Shown here piece by piece: positions 50,592 to 58,755 of a stretch of 64,000 bases of DNA (its first letter is position 1; every line of letters begins with the position of its first letter). The stretch is taken from positions 2,108,001 to 2,172,000 of the forward strand of contig NZ_CP031115.1 in assembly GCF_003568865.1 (NCBI RefSeq), read 5' to 3'. The position numbers and the translations under genes are program-made. Source of the stretch: Rubrobacter indicoceani. Its GTDB lineage: Bacteria > Actinomycetota > Rubrobacteria > Rubrobacterales > Rubrobacteraceae. The notes below the pieces were generated by a model. It saw nothing but the letters and a program-made list of their open reading frames with translations. It was not told the DNA's origin and made no database searches.

Positions 50592-51872
50592 CTACCAGTT
50601 CTCCATCGAGTCGCGGATGATGTTTGCGAGGTCTTCTTCGGTAACTTCCTTCGGCGTACCGATCAGAAGCCGCTGCTGCTTTATCGCACCTTCGACGAGC
50701 TGCGGTATCTCGTCCTCTGAGTAACCGAGTTCCCTTACCCCGGTCGGAGCGCCGATGTCGCGCATGAGTTCTATAAGAACCTCGGGCAGGGTATTCTCGT
50801 CCGGGTTCTGGATAACTTCTCCGGCGAGCAGGTTGGCGACCTCGTGGTGCCTCTCGGGCATCGTGTCGTAGGTAAACCGGAACGCAGCCGGAGCGGTTAC
50901 GATCACCGACCAGCCGTGCGGCACGAAGGGGTGATCCGTCGGATAGCCCGTCGGGGTCCACTCGTGCTTCAGGCCCGCTATCGGATAGGCACAGGCATGG
51001 GGAATGTGTACCCCGGCGGAACCGAAGCCGACCCCTGCAAGCGAAGCGCCGAGCATCATGTAGCCGCGAGCCTCGATGTCGTCGCCGCTTGCAACGGCCC
51101 GGCGGAGGTATTTACCACCGTACTCCAGAGCCTTCGCGCTCCACATATCCGCGACGGGGTTCGCCCCCTGATACGGCGGACGGTCGTCCGGGTCTTCTAT
51201 TTTGGGACGCTGATCAAAGGGCAAAGTCAGGTACGACTCCGCCGCATGACAGACCACGTCCAGCCCGGCGGACGAAGTCACCGCCGCCGGAGCGGTGCGC
51301 GTCAGAAGCGGGTCAACGACGCCCCGCGCCGGGCGCAGGTAGGCGTGTGAGATCCCGGTCTTTATCTTCATATCCGGGATGTCGAGGATGGCGGCGGTGG
51401 TGGCTTCGGAGCCGGTGCCGGCGGTGGTCGGGACGCAGATCAGGGTCTTCAGAGGGCCGGGTGGCTTTCTGCCGCCGCCGATGGGCGGGTTTACGTAGTC
51501 CATGATCTCCCCGCCGTGCGTGGAGATAAGGTTCGCTATCTTCGCGGTATCCATGCTCGAACCGCCGCCGACCGCCACAAACCCGTCGAAGTCGCCTTCT
51601 TTTGCAAAATCCGCCGCCGCCTGAAAGGAACTGCTCGTCGGCTCGACGCTCGACCTGTCCCAGAGCTCGACCTCTATCCCCTCGGCCTCCAGAAGCTCCT
51701 GCATGTGAGCGGCGATACCGGCCTTCACCACGCCGGGGTCGGAGACGAGCATGACCCGTTTCAGGCCGAAACGCTTTGTCTCCCAGCCGATCTCCTCCGA
51801 GGCGCCGGGTCCGTACTTTATGGGCGTCGCCTCCATCGTGAAGATCGTCTCTCGGGGACCGTTGCCCTGCAT
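50592..51872 (-). CDS. Iron-containing alcohol dehydrogenase (AttL-like context)
   Basis: 426 residues with AAAGGAGAG before the ATG. VAVGGGSSMDTAK and PTTAGTGSE bind NAD; metal ligands fit Asp in TSSAGLDVVCHAAESY and His residues in VHIPHACAYPIAG and later. An insertion (FDQRPKIEDPDDRPP) distinguishes it from the paralogue at 40501-41700. Upstream of the lactonase, it could oxidise 4-hydroxybutyrate released from gamma-butyrolactone to succinic semialdehyde. Confidence 0.9.
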   Translation of the reverse strand: MQGNGPRETIFTMEATPIKYGPGASEEIGWETKRFGLKRVMLVSDPGVVKAGIAAHMQELLEAEGIEVELWDRSSVEPTSSSFQAAADFAKEGDFDGFVAVGGGSSMDTAKIANLISTHGGEIMDYVNPPIGGGRKPPGPLKTLICVPTTAGTGSEATTAAILDIPDMKIKTGISHAYLRPARGVVDPLLTRTAPAAVTSSAGLDVVCHAAESYLTLPFDQRPKIEDPDDRPPYQGANPVADMWSAKALEYGGKYLRRAVASGDDIEARGYMMLGASLAGVGFGSAGVHIPHACAYPIAGLKHEWTPTGYPTDHPFVPHGWSVIVTAPAAFRFTYDTMPERHHEVANLLAGEVIQNPDENTLPEVLIELMRDIGAPTGVRELGYSEDEIPQLVEGAIKQQRLLIGTPKEVTEEDLANIIRDSMENW

Positions 51873-52039
51873 AAATGCTCTCCTTTCGATCCACTTGCAT
51901 CTATCCCCCTGCCGGAAAACATCCGGCAGCCCACACTATACAGTCGCCTGAAATCCCGCGTTGACACAGGCCACCCGTAACCCAACAATACGTCCTGGGG
52001 AAAGCGAAATAGAATCAAAGCACCGAGGAGGCTCCGTCC

Positions 52040-53719
52040 ATGCCGTCCATCTACGAAGAAAAGCCCTGGCTGGAACTCTATGCCGACTACGTACCGAAAG
52101 AACTTCCCGCCCCCGAGAAGAGCATGGTTGACCTTTTCGAGGACTCCGCCCGGCGCGTCCCGGACGCGGATGCCATCCGCTACTTCGACGAGACGGTTTC
52201 ATACGGGGAGCTGGACAACCTGGCGAGCCGGTTCGCGAAGGTCCTCTGCGAGAAGGGCGTAAACAAGGGCGACCGGGTGGCGGTCTACACGCAGAACAAC
52301 CCGCAGTTTCTCATTGCGGTGTACGGCGCGTGGAAGCGCGGGGCGGCGGTCGTGCCTCTGAACCCGATGTTCAAGGCAAAAGAGCTCGACTATCATCTGA
52401 ACGACTCCGGCGCAAAGGTGCTGGTCTGCCTGGAGAGCCTCTACAAGAGCGTGGCGCGGGGCGTCGTGCCGGATACAGAGGTCGGGTGCGTCTTTACGAC
52501 AAGCGAGCTCGACTTCCTCCCCAACGGCTACGAGAGGCCGAACCTCGCCTCTTCCGGTCGGCTCGGGTCGGGGGAGGGCGCGGAGGACCTGCTCGAGGCG
52601 CTGCGCTCCGCGCCGGAGCCGGACGGCTCGGAGAAGGTTTCGACCTCGCCGGGGGACATGGCCCTTATCGTCTACACAAGCGGCACCACGGGCCGCCCGA
52701 AGGGTGCGGTCTCGCTGCATTCCAGCGTCGCCTACAACGCCGAAGTCTACCGGACCTGGATGCAGTTGGGCGACGAGGACTCGGTTCTCGGGGTCGCGCC
52801 GCTCTTTCACATCACCGGGATCATCGGTCACCTCGCGGTGGCGGGGCTGGCCGGTATACCGCTTGTCCTCTACCACCGCCCCGACCCGCTGGAGACGCTC
52901 AGGGTAGTAGAGAAGTGGCAGCCGACGTTCACGGTAGGGGCGATCACGGTCTTTCTCTCCTTGATGAACGCACCCGGGGCCTCAGAGGATTCGCTTGCCT
53001 CGCTCACAAAGGTCTACAGCGGCGGCGCGCCCATCGCTCCCTCGATAACGGAGCAGTTCGAAGAGAAGTTCGGGGTCTACATCCACAACATCTACGGCCT
53101 GACGGAGTCCAACTCTCCGACCCACGCAACCCCGATGGGCGAACAAGCCCCGGTCGATAAAAACAGCGGCGCGCTCTCCGTCGGGGTTCCGATACCGGGC
53201 TGCGAGGCGCGGCTCGTAAGCCTGGAAGACCCGGCGGTCGAGGTCGGGGCCGGAGAATCCGGCGAGTTCGCGGCTCGCGGGCCGATGATCTTCTCCCACT
53301 ACTGGGAGAAACCCGATGCAACCGAGGCGGCCTTCCACGACGGCTTCTTCCTCACCGGCGACGTGGCAATAATGGACAGGCGCGGCTTCTTCTACATCGT
53401 GGACCGGAAAAAGGACATGATCAACGTCTCGGGCTACAAGGTCTGGCCCCGCGAGGTCGAGGATACGCTCTACACCCACCCCGCCGTCAAGGAAGCCGCA
53501 GTCGTCGGCGTCCCGGACGAGTACCGGGGCGAAACGGTCAAGGCCTTTGTCGCCCTGAAAGAGGGCAACGTCGCGACCGAGGAAGACATCATCGTCCACT
53601 GCAAGGAGAACATGGCCGCCTACAAATACCCGCGCAGCGTCGAGTTCCTCGACGAAGTTCCGAAAACGGCGACGGGAAAATTCCTGCGAAGGGAGCTTCG
53701 CGACGGGCCGAAGGCGTAG
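52040..53719 (+). CDS. AMP-forming acyl-CoA synthetase
   Basis: 559 residues with GAGGAGG upstream. Superfamily motifs are complete: VYTSGTTGRPKGAVSLH, YGLTESNSPTH, FFLTGDVAIMD, DRKKDMINVSGYKVWP and the C-terminal lysine in PKTATGKFLRREL. It activates a carboxylic acid to its CoA thioester. Standing directly upstream of the phaEC genes in the same direction, it could feed hydroxyacyl or fatty acyl groups to storage polymer synthesis; chain length is not evident. Confidence 0.92.
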   Translation: MPSIYEEKPWLELYADYVPKELPAPEKSMVDLFEDSARRVPDADAIRYFDETVSYGELDNLASRFAKVLCEKGVNKGDRVAVYTQNNPQFLIAVYGAWKRGAAVVPLNPMFKAKELDYHLNDSGAKVLVCLESLYKSVARGVVPDTEVGCVFTTSELDFLPNGYERPNLASSGRLGSGEGAEDLLEALRSAPEPDGSEKVSTSPGDMALIVYTSGTTGRPKGAVSLHSSVAYNAEVYRTWMQLGDEDSVLGVAPLFHITGIIGHLAVAGLAGIPLVLYHRPDPLETLRVVEKWQPTFTVGAITVFLSLMNAPGASEDSLASLTKVYSGGAPIAPSITEQFEEKFGVYIHNIYGLTESNSPTHATPMGEQAPVDKNSGALSVGVPIPGCEARLVSLEDPAVEVGAGESGEFAARGPMIFSHYWEKPDATEAAFHDGFFLTGDVAIMDRRGFFYIVDRKKDMINVSGYKVWPREVEDTLYTHPAVKEAAVVGVPDEYRGETVKAFVALKEGNVATEEDIIVHCKENMAAYKYPRSVEFLDEVPKTATGKFLRRELRDGPKA

Positions 53720-53824
53720 TGAGACCCGGACGAAAAGCCGCGAAACAAAGAGATCAAAACTTCGTTGCAGGGTCGCGTCTCCGTTTTCGTGAGTCGGGTG
53801 CGTCGGTATATGCCGATCGCACAT

Positions 53825-53846
53825 ATTCTGCAGAATCGGATATAAT
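53825..53846 (+). promoter_or_regulatory. phaE promoter with a 12-bp palindrome in the spacer
   Basis: A perfect -10 TATAAT (53841-53846) is preceded by the perfect palindrome ATTCTGCAGAAT (53825-53836), which occupies the -35/-10 spacer. The -35 region is weak. The palindrome is in an ideal place for a repressor of phaEC. The start of phaE is 45 bp further on. Confidence 0.6.
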
Positions 53847-53890
53847 CTGTCTCTGACAGGTAGGAAAGCGATCTTGTTTCGGAGGAAGTT

Positions 53891-54916
53891 TTGTCTGAGA
53901 GACCTGGAGTGTCGGGGATGGACCCGACGGATCTCTGGCGGCGGTGGTACGAGATGGGTTCTCGTATGTGGCAGGGGCCGATGCAGGCCGGCGGCGACTC
54001 GATGATGGACCCGTGGGGTCTGTACCGTCAGTGGTTTGAGGGGATGGAGAACGTCCGCGAGCAGACCATGCAGGCGGTTCAGGGTGGCATGAGCGGGATG
54101 CCGGGCATGGGCTCGATGCCGTCTATGCCGGGGATCGACACCGATCAGGCCGCGGAGACCTGGCGCAAGGCCGTTGACGCGACGGTGGAGGGCTGGCAGA
54201 AGTCCGCCGACATGACCAACGAGCTTATGGAGCTTGCCCCGAAGTGGCAGGAGATGGTCGAGCAGTCGCGCAGCAACCTTCTCGCCATAGAGAAGTTCCC
54301 GACCGACCCTCTGGAGTTCGCGGTGCAGTGGTACAACGCCACGAGCGGTCCGTACTCGGACTTCGTGCAGGAGCTTATAGAGCGTGAGGAGTTCCTTGCG
54401 CCGGCGAGCCAGTTCCTCCAGAACTACGCGAGCCTCTACAAGCTTTTCCGCAAGAACTCGGAGGACTACCTCAAGAACCTGCAGGTCCCGACCCGCAGCG
54501 ACATAACCCGCGTCGCAAGCCTTATCGTGGCCCTGGAAGAGAAGGTGGACCACATCGAGGAGGCTCTGGAGGACATGCAGGACGCCGCTCTTGAGCTGTC
54601 CGAGCCGTCCGCTCCGTCCGTCTCGGATGAGCGCATCGAGGCTCTCGAGAAGCGGCTCGACGGCGTCGAGGGCAAGCTCGACCGGCTCATCACCGCCGTC
54701 GAGAACGCCCCGGCGGCGAACACGGTAGCGGGCGAGTCCCCGAACGGCAACGGTTCGGCTTCGAACGAGACCGCCCAGGCGGAAGAAGAGGTCAAAGCCA
54801 CCGCAGCGGCGCGCCGGAAGGCTCAGGACCTTGGAGTAGACCTCTCAAGCGTAGACGGCACCGGAGCGGACGGGCAGATCACGGTAGACGACGTCCGCAA
54901 GAAGGGGGATGCGTAG
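53891..54916 (+). CDS. phaE: PHA synthase subunit PhaE with a C-terminal E3-binding-like domain
   Basis: 341 residues from a TTG start backed by GGAGGAAG. Residues 1-200 are PhaE-like: WRRWYEMGSRMWQGPM, a Met/Gly-rich patch, KAVDATVEGWQKSADM and the FAVQWYNATSGPYSDFVQEL region. A coiled coil follows (about 215-280), then a Ser/Asn/Glu linker. The last 37 residues (ARRKAQDLGVDLSSVDGTG, then ADGQITVDDVRK) match the peripheral-subunit-binding domain of 2-oxoacid dehydrogenase E2 chains. It pairs with PhaC, 3 bp downstream. A PhaE with such a tail is not the textbook form. Confidence 0.88.
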   Translation: MSERPGVSGMDPTDLWRRWYEMGSRMWQGPMQAGGDSMMDPWGLYRQWFEGMENVREQTMQAVQGGMSGMPGMGSMPSMPGIDTDQAAETWRKAVDATVEGWQKSADMTNELMELAPKWQEMVEQSRSNLLAIEKFPTDPLEFAVQWYNATSGPYSDFVQELIEREEFLAPASQFLQNYASLYKLFRKNSEDYLKNLQVPTRSDITRVASLIVALEEKVDHIEEALEDMQDAALELSEPSAPSVSDERIEALEKRLDGVEGKLDRLITAVENAPAANTVAGESPNGNGSASNETAQAEEEVKATAAARRKAQDLGVDLSSVDGTGADGQITVDDVRKKGDA

Positions 54917-54919
54917 AGC

Positions 54920-56011
54920 ATGACCGAAGCCATCACCACAACCCAGAACCCGCAGACAAGCAACTTTGTCCCGGCGGACACCGAGAACTTCTTCGACAAG
55001 TACACGCAGGGCATGCGGATAGTCGTCGAAGGGGCGCAGGCCGAGACGGGCCTCACCCCGAAAGAGGTTATCTGGACAAAGAACAAGGCGAAGCTCTACC
55101 GCTACCAGCCCGCCGCCGAGAAGACGCACAAGACGCCGATCCTTATCGTCTACGCGCTCATCAACCGTCCGTACGTGCTGGATCTCATGAAGGGCAACTC
55201 GCTTATCGAGTTCCTGACCGATCAGGGCTACGACGTGTACATGCTCGACTGGGGCATACCGGGTGACGAGGACAAAGACCTCAATTTCGAGAACTACGTC
55301 CTCGACTACATCCACCGGGCCGGCAAAAAGGTAATGCGCAGCGCCGGGACGGATCAGTTCACCCTCTTCGGTTACTGCATGGGCGGAACGATGAGCGCGA
55401 TGTACGCCTCGCTCTACCCCGAAACCCTGAAGAACCTTATCCTTATGACCGCGCCGCTCAACTTCGAGCGCGAGCACCTCGGGCTGTACTCGCTCTTCAC
55501 CAACGAGAAGTACCTGAACCCCGGCCTCCTGGCCGACGCGTTCGGCATCATCCCCGGCGAGATGATAGACACCGGCAACCGGATGATGAAGCCCGTAACC
55601 AACTACGTCGGTTCCTACGTCGGGATGTGGGAGCGGCTCTTCGCCGACAAGCCGATGGAGGGCTGGCTCGCTATGAACAAGTGGGTCAACGACGGCCCGC
55701 CGTTCCCCGGCGCCGCGTTCAAGCAGTGGATCACCGAGTTCTACCAGGACAACAAGCTTATAAAGGGCGAGATCAAGCTGCGCGGCCACGAGGTCAAGCT
55801 GGAGAGGATCACCATGCCGCTCCTGAACATCGCCGGAACGCAGGATCACATCTGCACCCCCCCGCAGGCCGAGGCGACCATGACCGCCGTCGGCAGCGAG
55901 GACAAGGAGTTCTTTACCCAGAACGCCGGACACGTCGGCCTCCTCACCGGACGCGGCGCAAAGACCGGCCTCTGGCCCAAGCTCGACAGCTGGCTCTCCG
56001 AGCGCGACTAG
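54920..56011 (+). CDS. phaC: Class III PHA synthase catalytic subunit PhaC
   Basis: 363 residues, the class III length. The lipase-like box GYCMGG holds nucleophile C153, with Asp in GTQDHICTPPQ and His in NAGHVGLLTG completing the triad. With PhaE it polymerises (R)-3-hydroxyacyl-CoA, mainly 3-hydroxybutyryl-CoA, on granule surfaces. A strong terminator follows. This is the second of two synthase types within 3 kb. Confidence 0.96.
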   Translation: MTEAITTTQNPQTSNFVPADTENFFDKYTQGMRIVVEGAQAETGLTPKEVIWTKNKAKLYRYQPAAEKTHKTPILIVYALINRPYVLDLMKGNSLIEFLTDQGYDVYMLDWGIPGDEDKDLNFENYVLDYIHRAGKKVMRSAGTDQFTLFGYCMGGTMSAMYASLYPETLKNLILMTAPLNFEREHLGLYSLFTNEKYLNPGLLADAFGIIPGEMIDTGNRMMKPVTNYVGSYVGMWERLFADKPMEGWLAMNKWVNDGPPFPGAAFKQWITEFYQDNKLIKGEIKLRGHEVKLERITMPLLNIAGTQDHICTPPQAEATMTAVGSEDKEFFTQNAGHVGLLTGRGAKTGLWPKLDSWLSERD

Positions 56012-56057
56012 GAAAGCCGGTTAGTAAAGCTTCATAGTCGGATAACGGTACGAATAG

Positions 56058-56091
56058 AAAAGGGCGGGGGCTTTGAATCCCCGCCCTTTTT
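56058..56091 (+). terminator. Rho-independent terminator after phaEC
   Basis: A 12-bp stem (AAAAGGGCGGGG at 56058-56069 with its complement at 56079-56090) and a 9-nt loop end in a run of T on the plus strand. Also usable from the minus strand. Confidence 0.92.
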
Positions 56092-56142
56092 ACGTGTAAC
56101 CCGGAGCCCTTGTCTACAACCTCCCCCACCGGGACCCTCGGC

Positions 56143-56442
56143 TCAGTTCAGCTCTTCCAGTTCCCTCCGGTAGCATCGCTCCGAGCGTTCCGGCACCGCA
56201 AGCTCTCCGTTCCAGGGCGCTTCCCGGTTCTCTATGCCCGCCAGACGCTCCCGGACCGTCCGGGTGTGGTCCCGGCCACACCCGCAGATCGCCTCCTCGT
56301 CACAGGCCTTGAACTCCAACCGACTTCCACACTCGCACTCAAGCTCGATGCTCCCCGGACACCACACGTAGCTGCGCGCAAACCAGCTCTCCCGCACCTC
56401 GTAATGCCCCGCGCGAGCCTCAACGATAGTAACCACCAGCAA
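56143..56442 (-). CDS. Small Cys-rich protein, possible zinc ribbon
   Basis: About 97-99 residues; the start is TTG 56442 or, better placed after AAAGGGG, GTG 56436. The middle has paired cysteines (ELECECGSRLEF, then CDEEAICGCGRDH) in a zinc-ribbon-like pattern. The C-terminus is charged. I do not recognise the family. An AT-rich patch with TATAGT/TACAAT-like hexamers at 56465-56525 could be its promoter. Confidence 0.6.
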   Translation of the reverse strand: MLVVTIVEARAGHYEVRESWFARSYVWCPGSIELECECGSRLEFKACDEEAICGCGRDHTRTVRERLAGIENREAPWNGELAVPERSERCYRRELEELN

Positions 56443-56625
56443 CCGCCCCTTTCCCCGGAAGTTTCATACGGTAGCTTGCATATAACTATTGTATCTATTC
56501 ACTATATCTGTGGTCTTTTAAGGCCGTCAACCCGATATGTGGATCCTTAACACAGCTTAAAATCGTCGTAACAGGGATTTCACCGGACCGCTCTCCGGGT
56601 TGCCGAAGGGCGGAGCTGGAGAAAG

Positions 56626-56667
56626 AGAAGAACCGCCCGAGGGTTGAGTTCCCCGGGCGGTTCTTCT
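56626..56667 (-). terminator. Terminator after the class I PHA synthase
   Basis: A perfect 14-bp stem (56626-56639 with 56654-56667) and a 14-nt loop lie 36 bp after the synthase stop; minus-strand reading continues CTTTCTC. Confidence 0.85.
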
Positions 56668-56702
56668 TGGCATTTGGTTGTCGAAAGGGTGGTCGGTGGG
56701 TC

Positions 56703-58571
56703 TTACTTCTCTTTTACGTACGTTCCCGGCGCGTCCTCGATAGGCGGGTACTTCTCGCTGCCCATCTTCGGCGGGGCCACCTTCTTACCGCTGCGCGTGT
56801 TGAGCCACTTCGTCCAGTCTTCCCACCACGAGCCCTCATGCTTCTCCGTTGCCTTGAACCACTCGTCACACGTCTCGAACTTCGCGGCGTCGGGGGTGTT
56901 CCAGTAGTTTCCTTTGCCCTTCGCCGGAGGGTTGATGATCCCGGCGATGTGGCCGCTGTTGGCGAGGGTGAAGTGGACCTTCCCGCCCGTCAGCTGGCTT
57001 ATGGACCAGGCCGACTTCCACGGTACGATATGGTCTTTCTCCGCCCCGACGGCGTATACGTCCTGTCTGATCTTCCCGAGGTCTATCGGCGTGCCGCTCA
57101 GCTTCACCTTCCCCGGCTCGACGAGGTTGTTCTCACGGTAGGTGTTCTTGAGGTAGAAGCTGTGGGCGGTGCGGGCCATGCGGGTCGAATCGGAGTTCCA
57201 GTAGAGAAGGTCGAAGGACGGCGGCTTCTGCCCCATCAGGTAGTTGTTCACGACGTTCGACCAGATAAGGTCGTTCGAGCGCAGCAGGTTGAACATATTG
57301 TAGAGGGAGCTTCCGTCGAGGTAACCGCGCTCCATCATCTGCTGCTCGATAAAGTCCACGTTGTCATCGCCGAGGAATATCGCCGTGTCCCCCACGTCCG
57401 AGAAGTCCTGCAGGCTCACCATGAACGTCGTCGGACCGAAGCCGTACCGGTCCGCCTCGCCGCGCTCCTCAAGGTAGGCGAGCGTCATCGCCAGAAGCGT
57501 CCCGCCGATACAGTAGCCCATCGGGTTGATCTGCTTGGAGCCCGTTATATCCTTCACGACCTCGGCCGCCGCAAGCGGACCCAGCTCCATATAGTCCTCG
57601 AAAGTAATGTCCTCCATCGAGGAATCCGGGTTCTTCCACGAGACCATGAAGATGGTGTAGCCCTGGTCGAGCATGTACTTCACGAAGCTGTTCTTCGGCT
57701 GCATGTCAAGGATGTAGTACTTGTTGATCCAGGGCGGCATCCAGATCATCGGTACTTCCTTGACCTTCTCCGTTGTCGGTGTGTACTGGATCAGCTCTAT
57801 AAGCCGGTTCCTGTAGACGACCTTGCCCGGCGTGGTCGCGAGGTTCTCCCCCGGCTCGAAGGCGTCGGCGTCGGTCATGGTGAGGCGACCCTGCTCTATG
57901 TCTGCTAACAGGTGCCGGGTGCCTTCGGCCAGGGAAGCCCCGCCCGTCTCGACGACGCGCTTGAGGGCCGCCGGGTTCGTGAGCAGGAAGTTGACCGGGG
58001 CCATCGCGTCCACGAACTGCTTCAGGTGGAACTTTATGCGCTTCTCCTCGTCGGAGTCGTCGCCCTCGTTCTCCTTCGCCGCTTCTAGCAGGTACTCACT
58101 TGCGAGGTTGTACGACTCCCTGAGGGTCTGGTAGTACGGGTTCATCTCCCACTCGGAGGCGGAGAATCGCTTGTCGGGGCGACCTTCGGGCTCCTTCACC
58201 GGAATGCCCCAGGCACGGGACAGGGCGTTGCTCCAGGCGTTCATCGTCGCGCTCCAGACCTTCAGGTTGAAGTCCACGGCGCGTTCGAAGGCGCGGTTCG
58301 GATCGCTCATCTCGCGCTGCCAGAGGGTCTGCAGGGCCATCGTTATCCCGCCCCAGTCTATGGGCAGGACGCTCTGCATGGGGTTCATCTCCCACGCTTT
58401 CTGTACGGCCTGGAGCATCGGGTCACGCCCCGAAGGCCGGACGGCGTGCGCCTCTTCACCCGGCGCTACCATCATCGGGGGCATCGCGGCCTTCATGTTC
58501 CCCGCAAACCACTCCGACCACACGTCCATGGGCATTGTCTGCTGGCCGCTTCGATCTCTGGTTTCGCTCAT
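56703..58571 (-). CDS. phaC: Class I-type poly(3-hydroxyalkanoate) synthase
   Basis: 622 residues from ATG 58571, chosen for GGAGGATC just upstream; the open frame beyond is not PhaC-like. The N-terminal helical region, the PhaC_N segment (LIELIQYTPTTEKVKEVPMI) and the lipase box GYCIGG with C354 are present, plus late Asp (GAEKDHIVPW) and His (NSGHIAGI). Class I enzymes work as homodimers. Having both class I and class III synthases divergent within 3 kb suggests different monomer preferences or conditions. Confidence 0.94.
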   Translation of the reverse strand: MSETRDRSGQQTMPMDVWSEWFAGNMKAAMPPMMVAPGEEAHAVRPSGRDPMLQAVQKAWEMNPMQSVLPIDWGGITMALQTLWQREMSDPNRAFERAVDFNLKVWSATMNAWSNALSRAWGIPVKEPEGRPDKRFSASEWEMNPYYQTLRESYNLASEYLLEAAKENEGDDSDEEKRIKFHLKQFVDAMAPVNFLLTNPAALKRVVETGGASLAEGTRHLLADIEQGRLTMTDADAFEPGENLATTPGKVVYRNRLIELIQYTPTTEKVKEVPMIWMPPWINKYYILDMQPKNSFVKYMLDQGYTIFMVSWKNPDSSMEDITFEDYMELGPLAAAEVVKDITGSKQINPMGYCIGGTLLAMTLAYLEERGEADRYGFGPTTFMVSLQDFSDVGDTAIFLGDDNVDFIEQQMMERGYLDGSSLYNMFNLLRSNDLIWSNVVNNYLMGQKPPSFDLLYWNSDSTRMARTAHSFYLKNTYRENNLVEPGKVKLSGTPIDLGKIRQDVYAVGAEKDHIVPWKSAWSISQLTGGKVHFTLANSGHIAGIINPPAKGKGNYWNTPDAAKFETCDEWFKATEKHEGSWWEDWTKWLNTRSGKKVAPPKMGSEKYPPIEDAPGTYVKEK

Positions 58572-58755
58572 AGCATGATCCTCCACTTCCCTCGCTGATC
58601 CGTTCCGGTGTGCGCTTTCACGTCCAGAAGTGTACTTCCCCCCGTAGCGGGCCGCCGAAAACAAGGTCCGTTGCTTTCGGGCCGTTTTTCGCTGGAAGCC
58701 CGGAGGTGTCGGTATACTCGGGCGCACATACGAAGCGAGGGGAAGGACGATTTTC

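Noticed and set aside
56667-57908. A 413-codon plus-strand frame opposite the class I PHA synthase
   Set aside because: Antisense to a clear PhaC with catalytic motifs; no motifs of its own.
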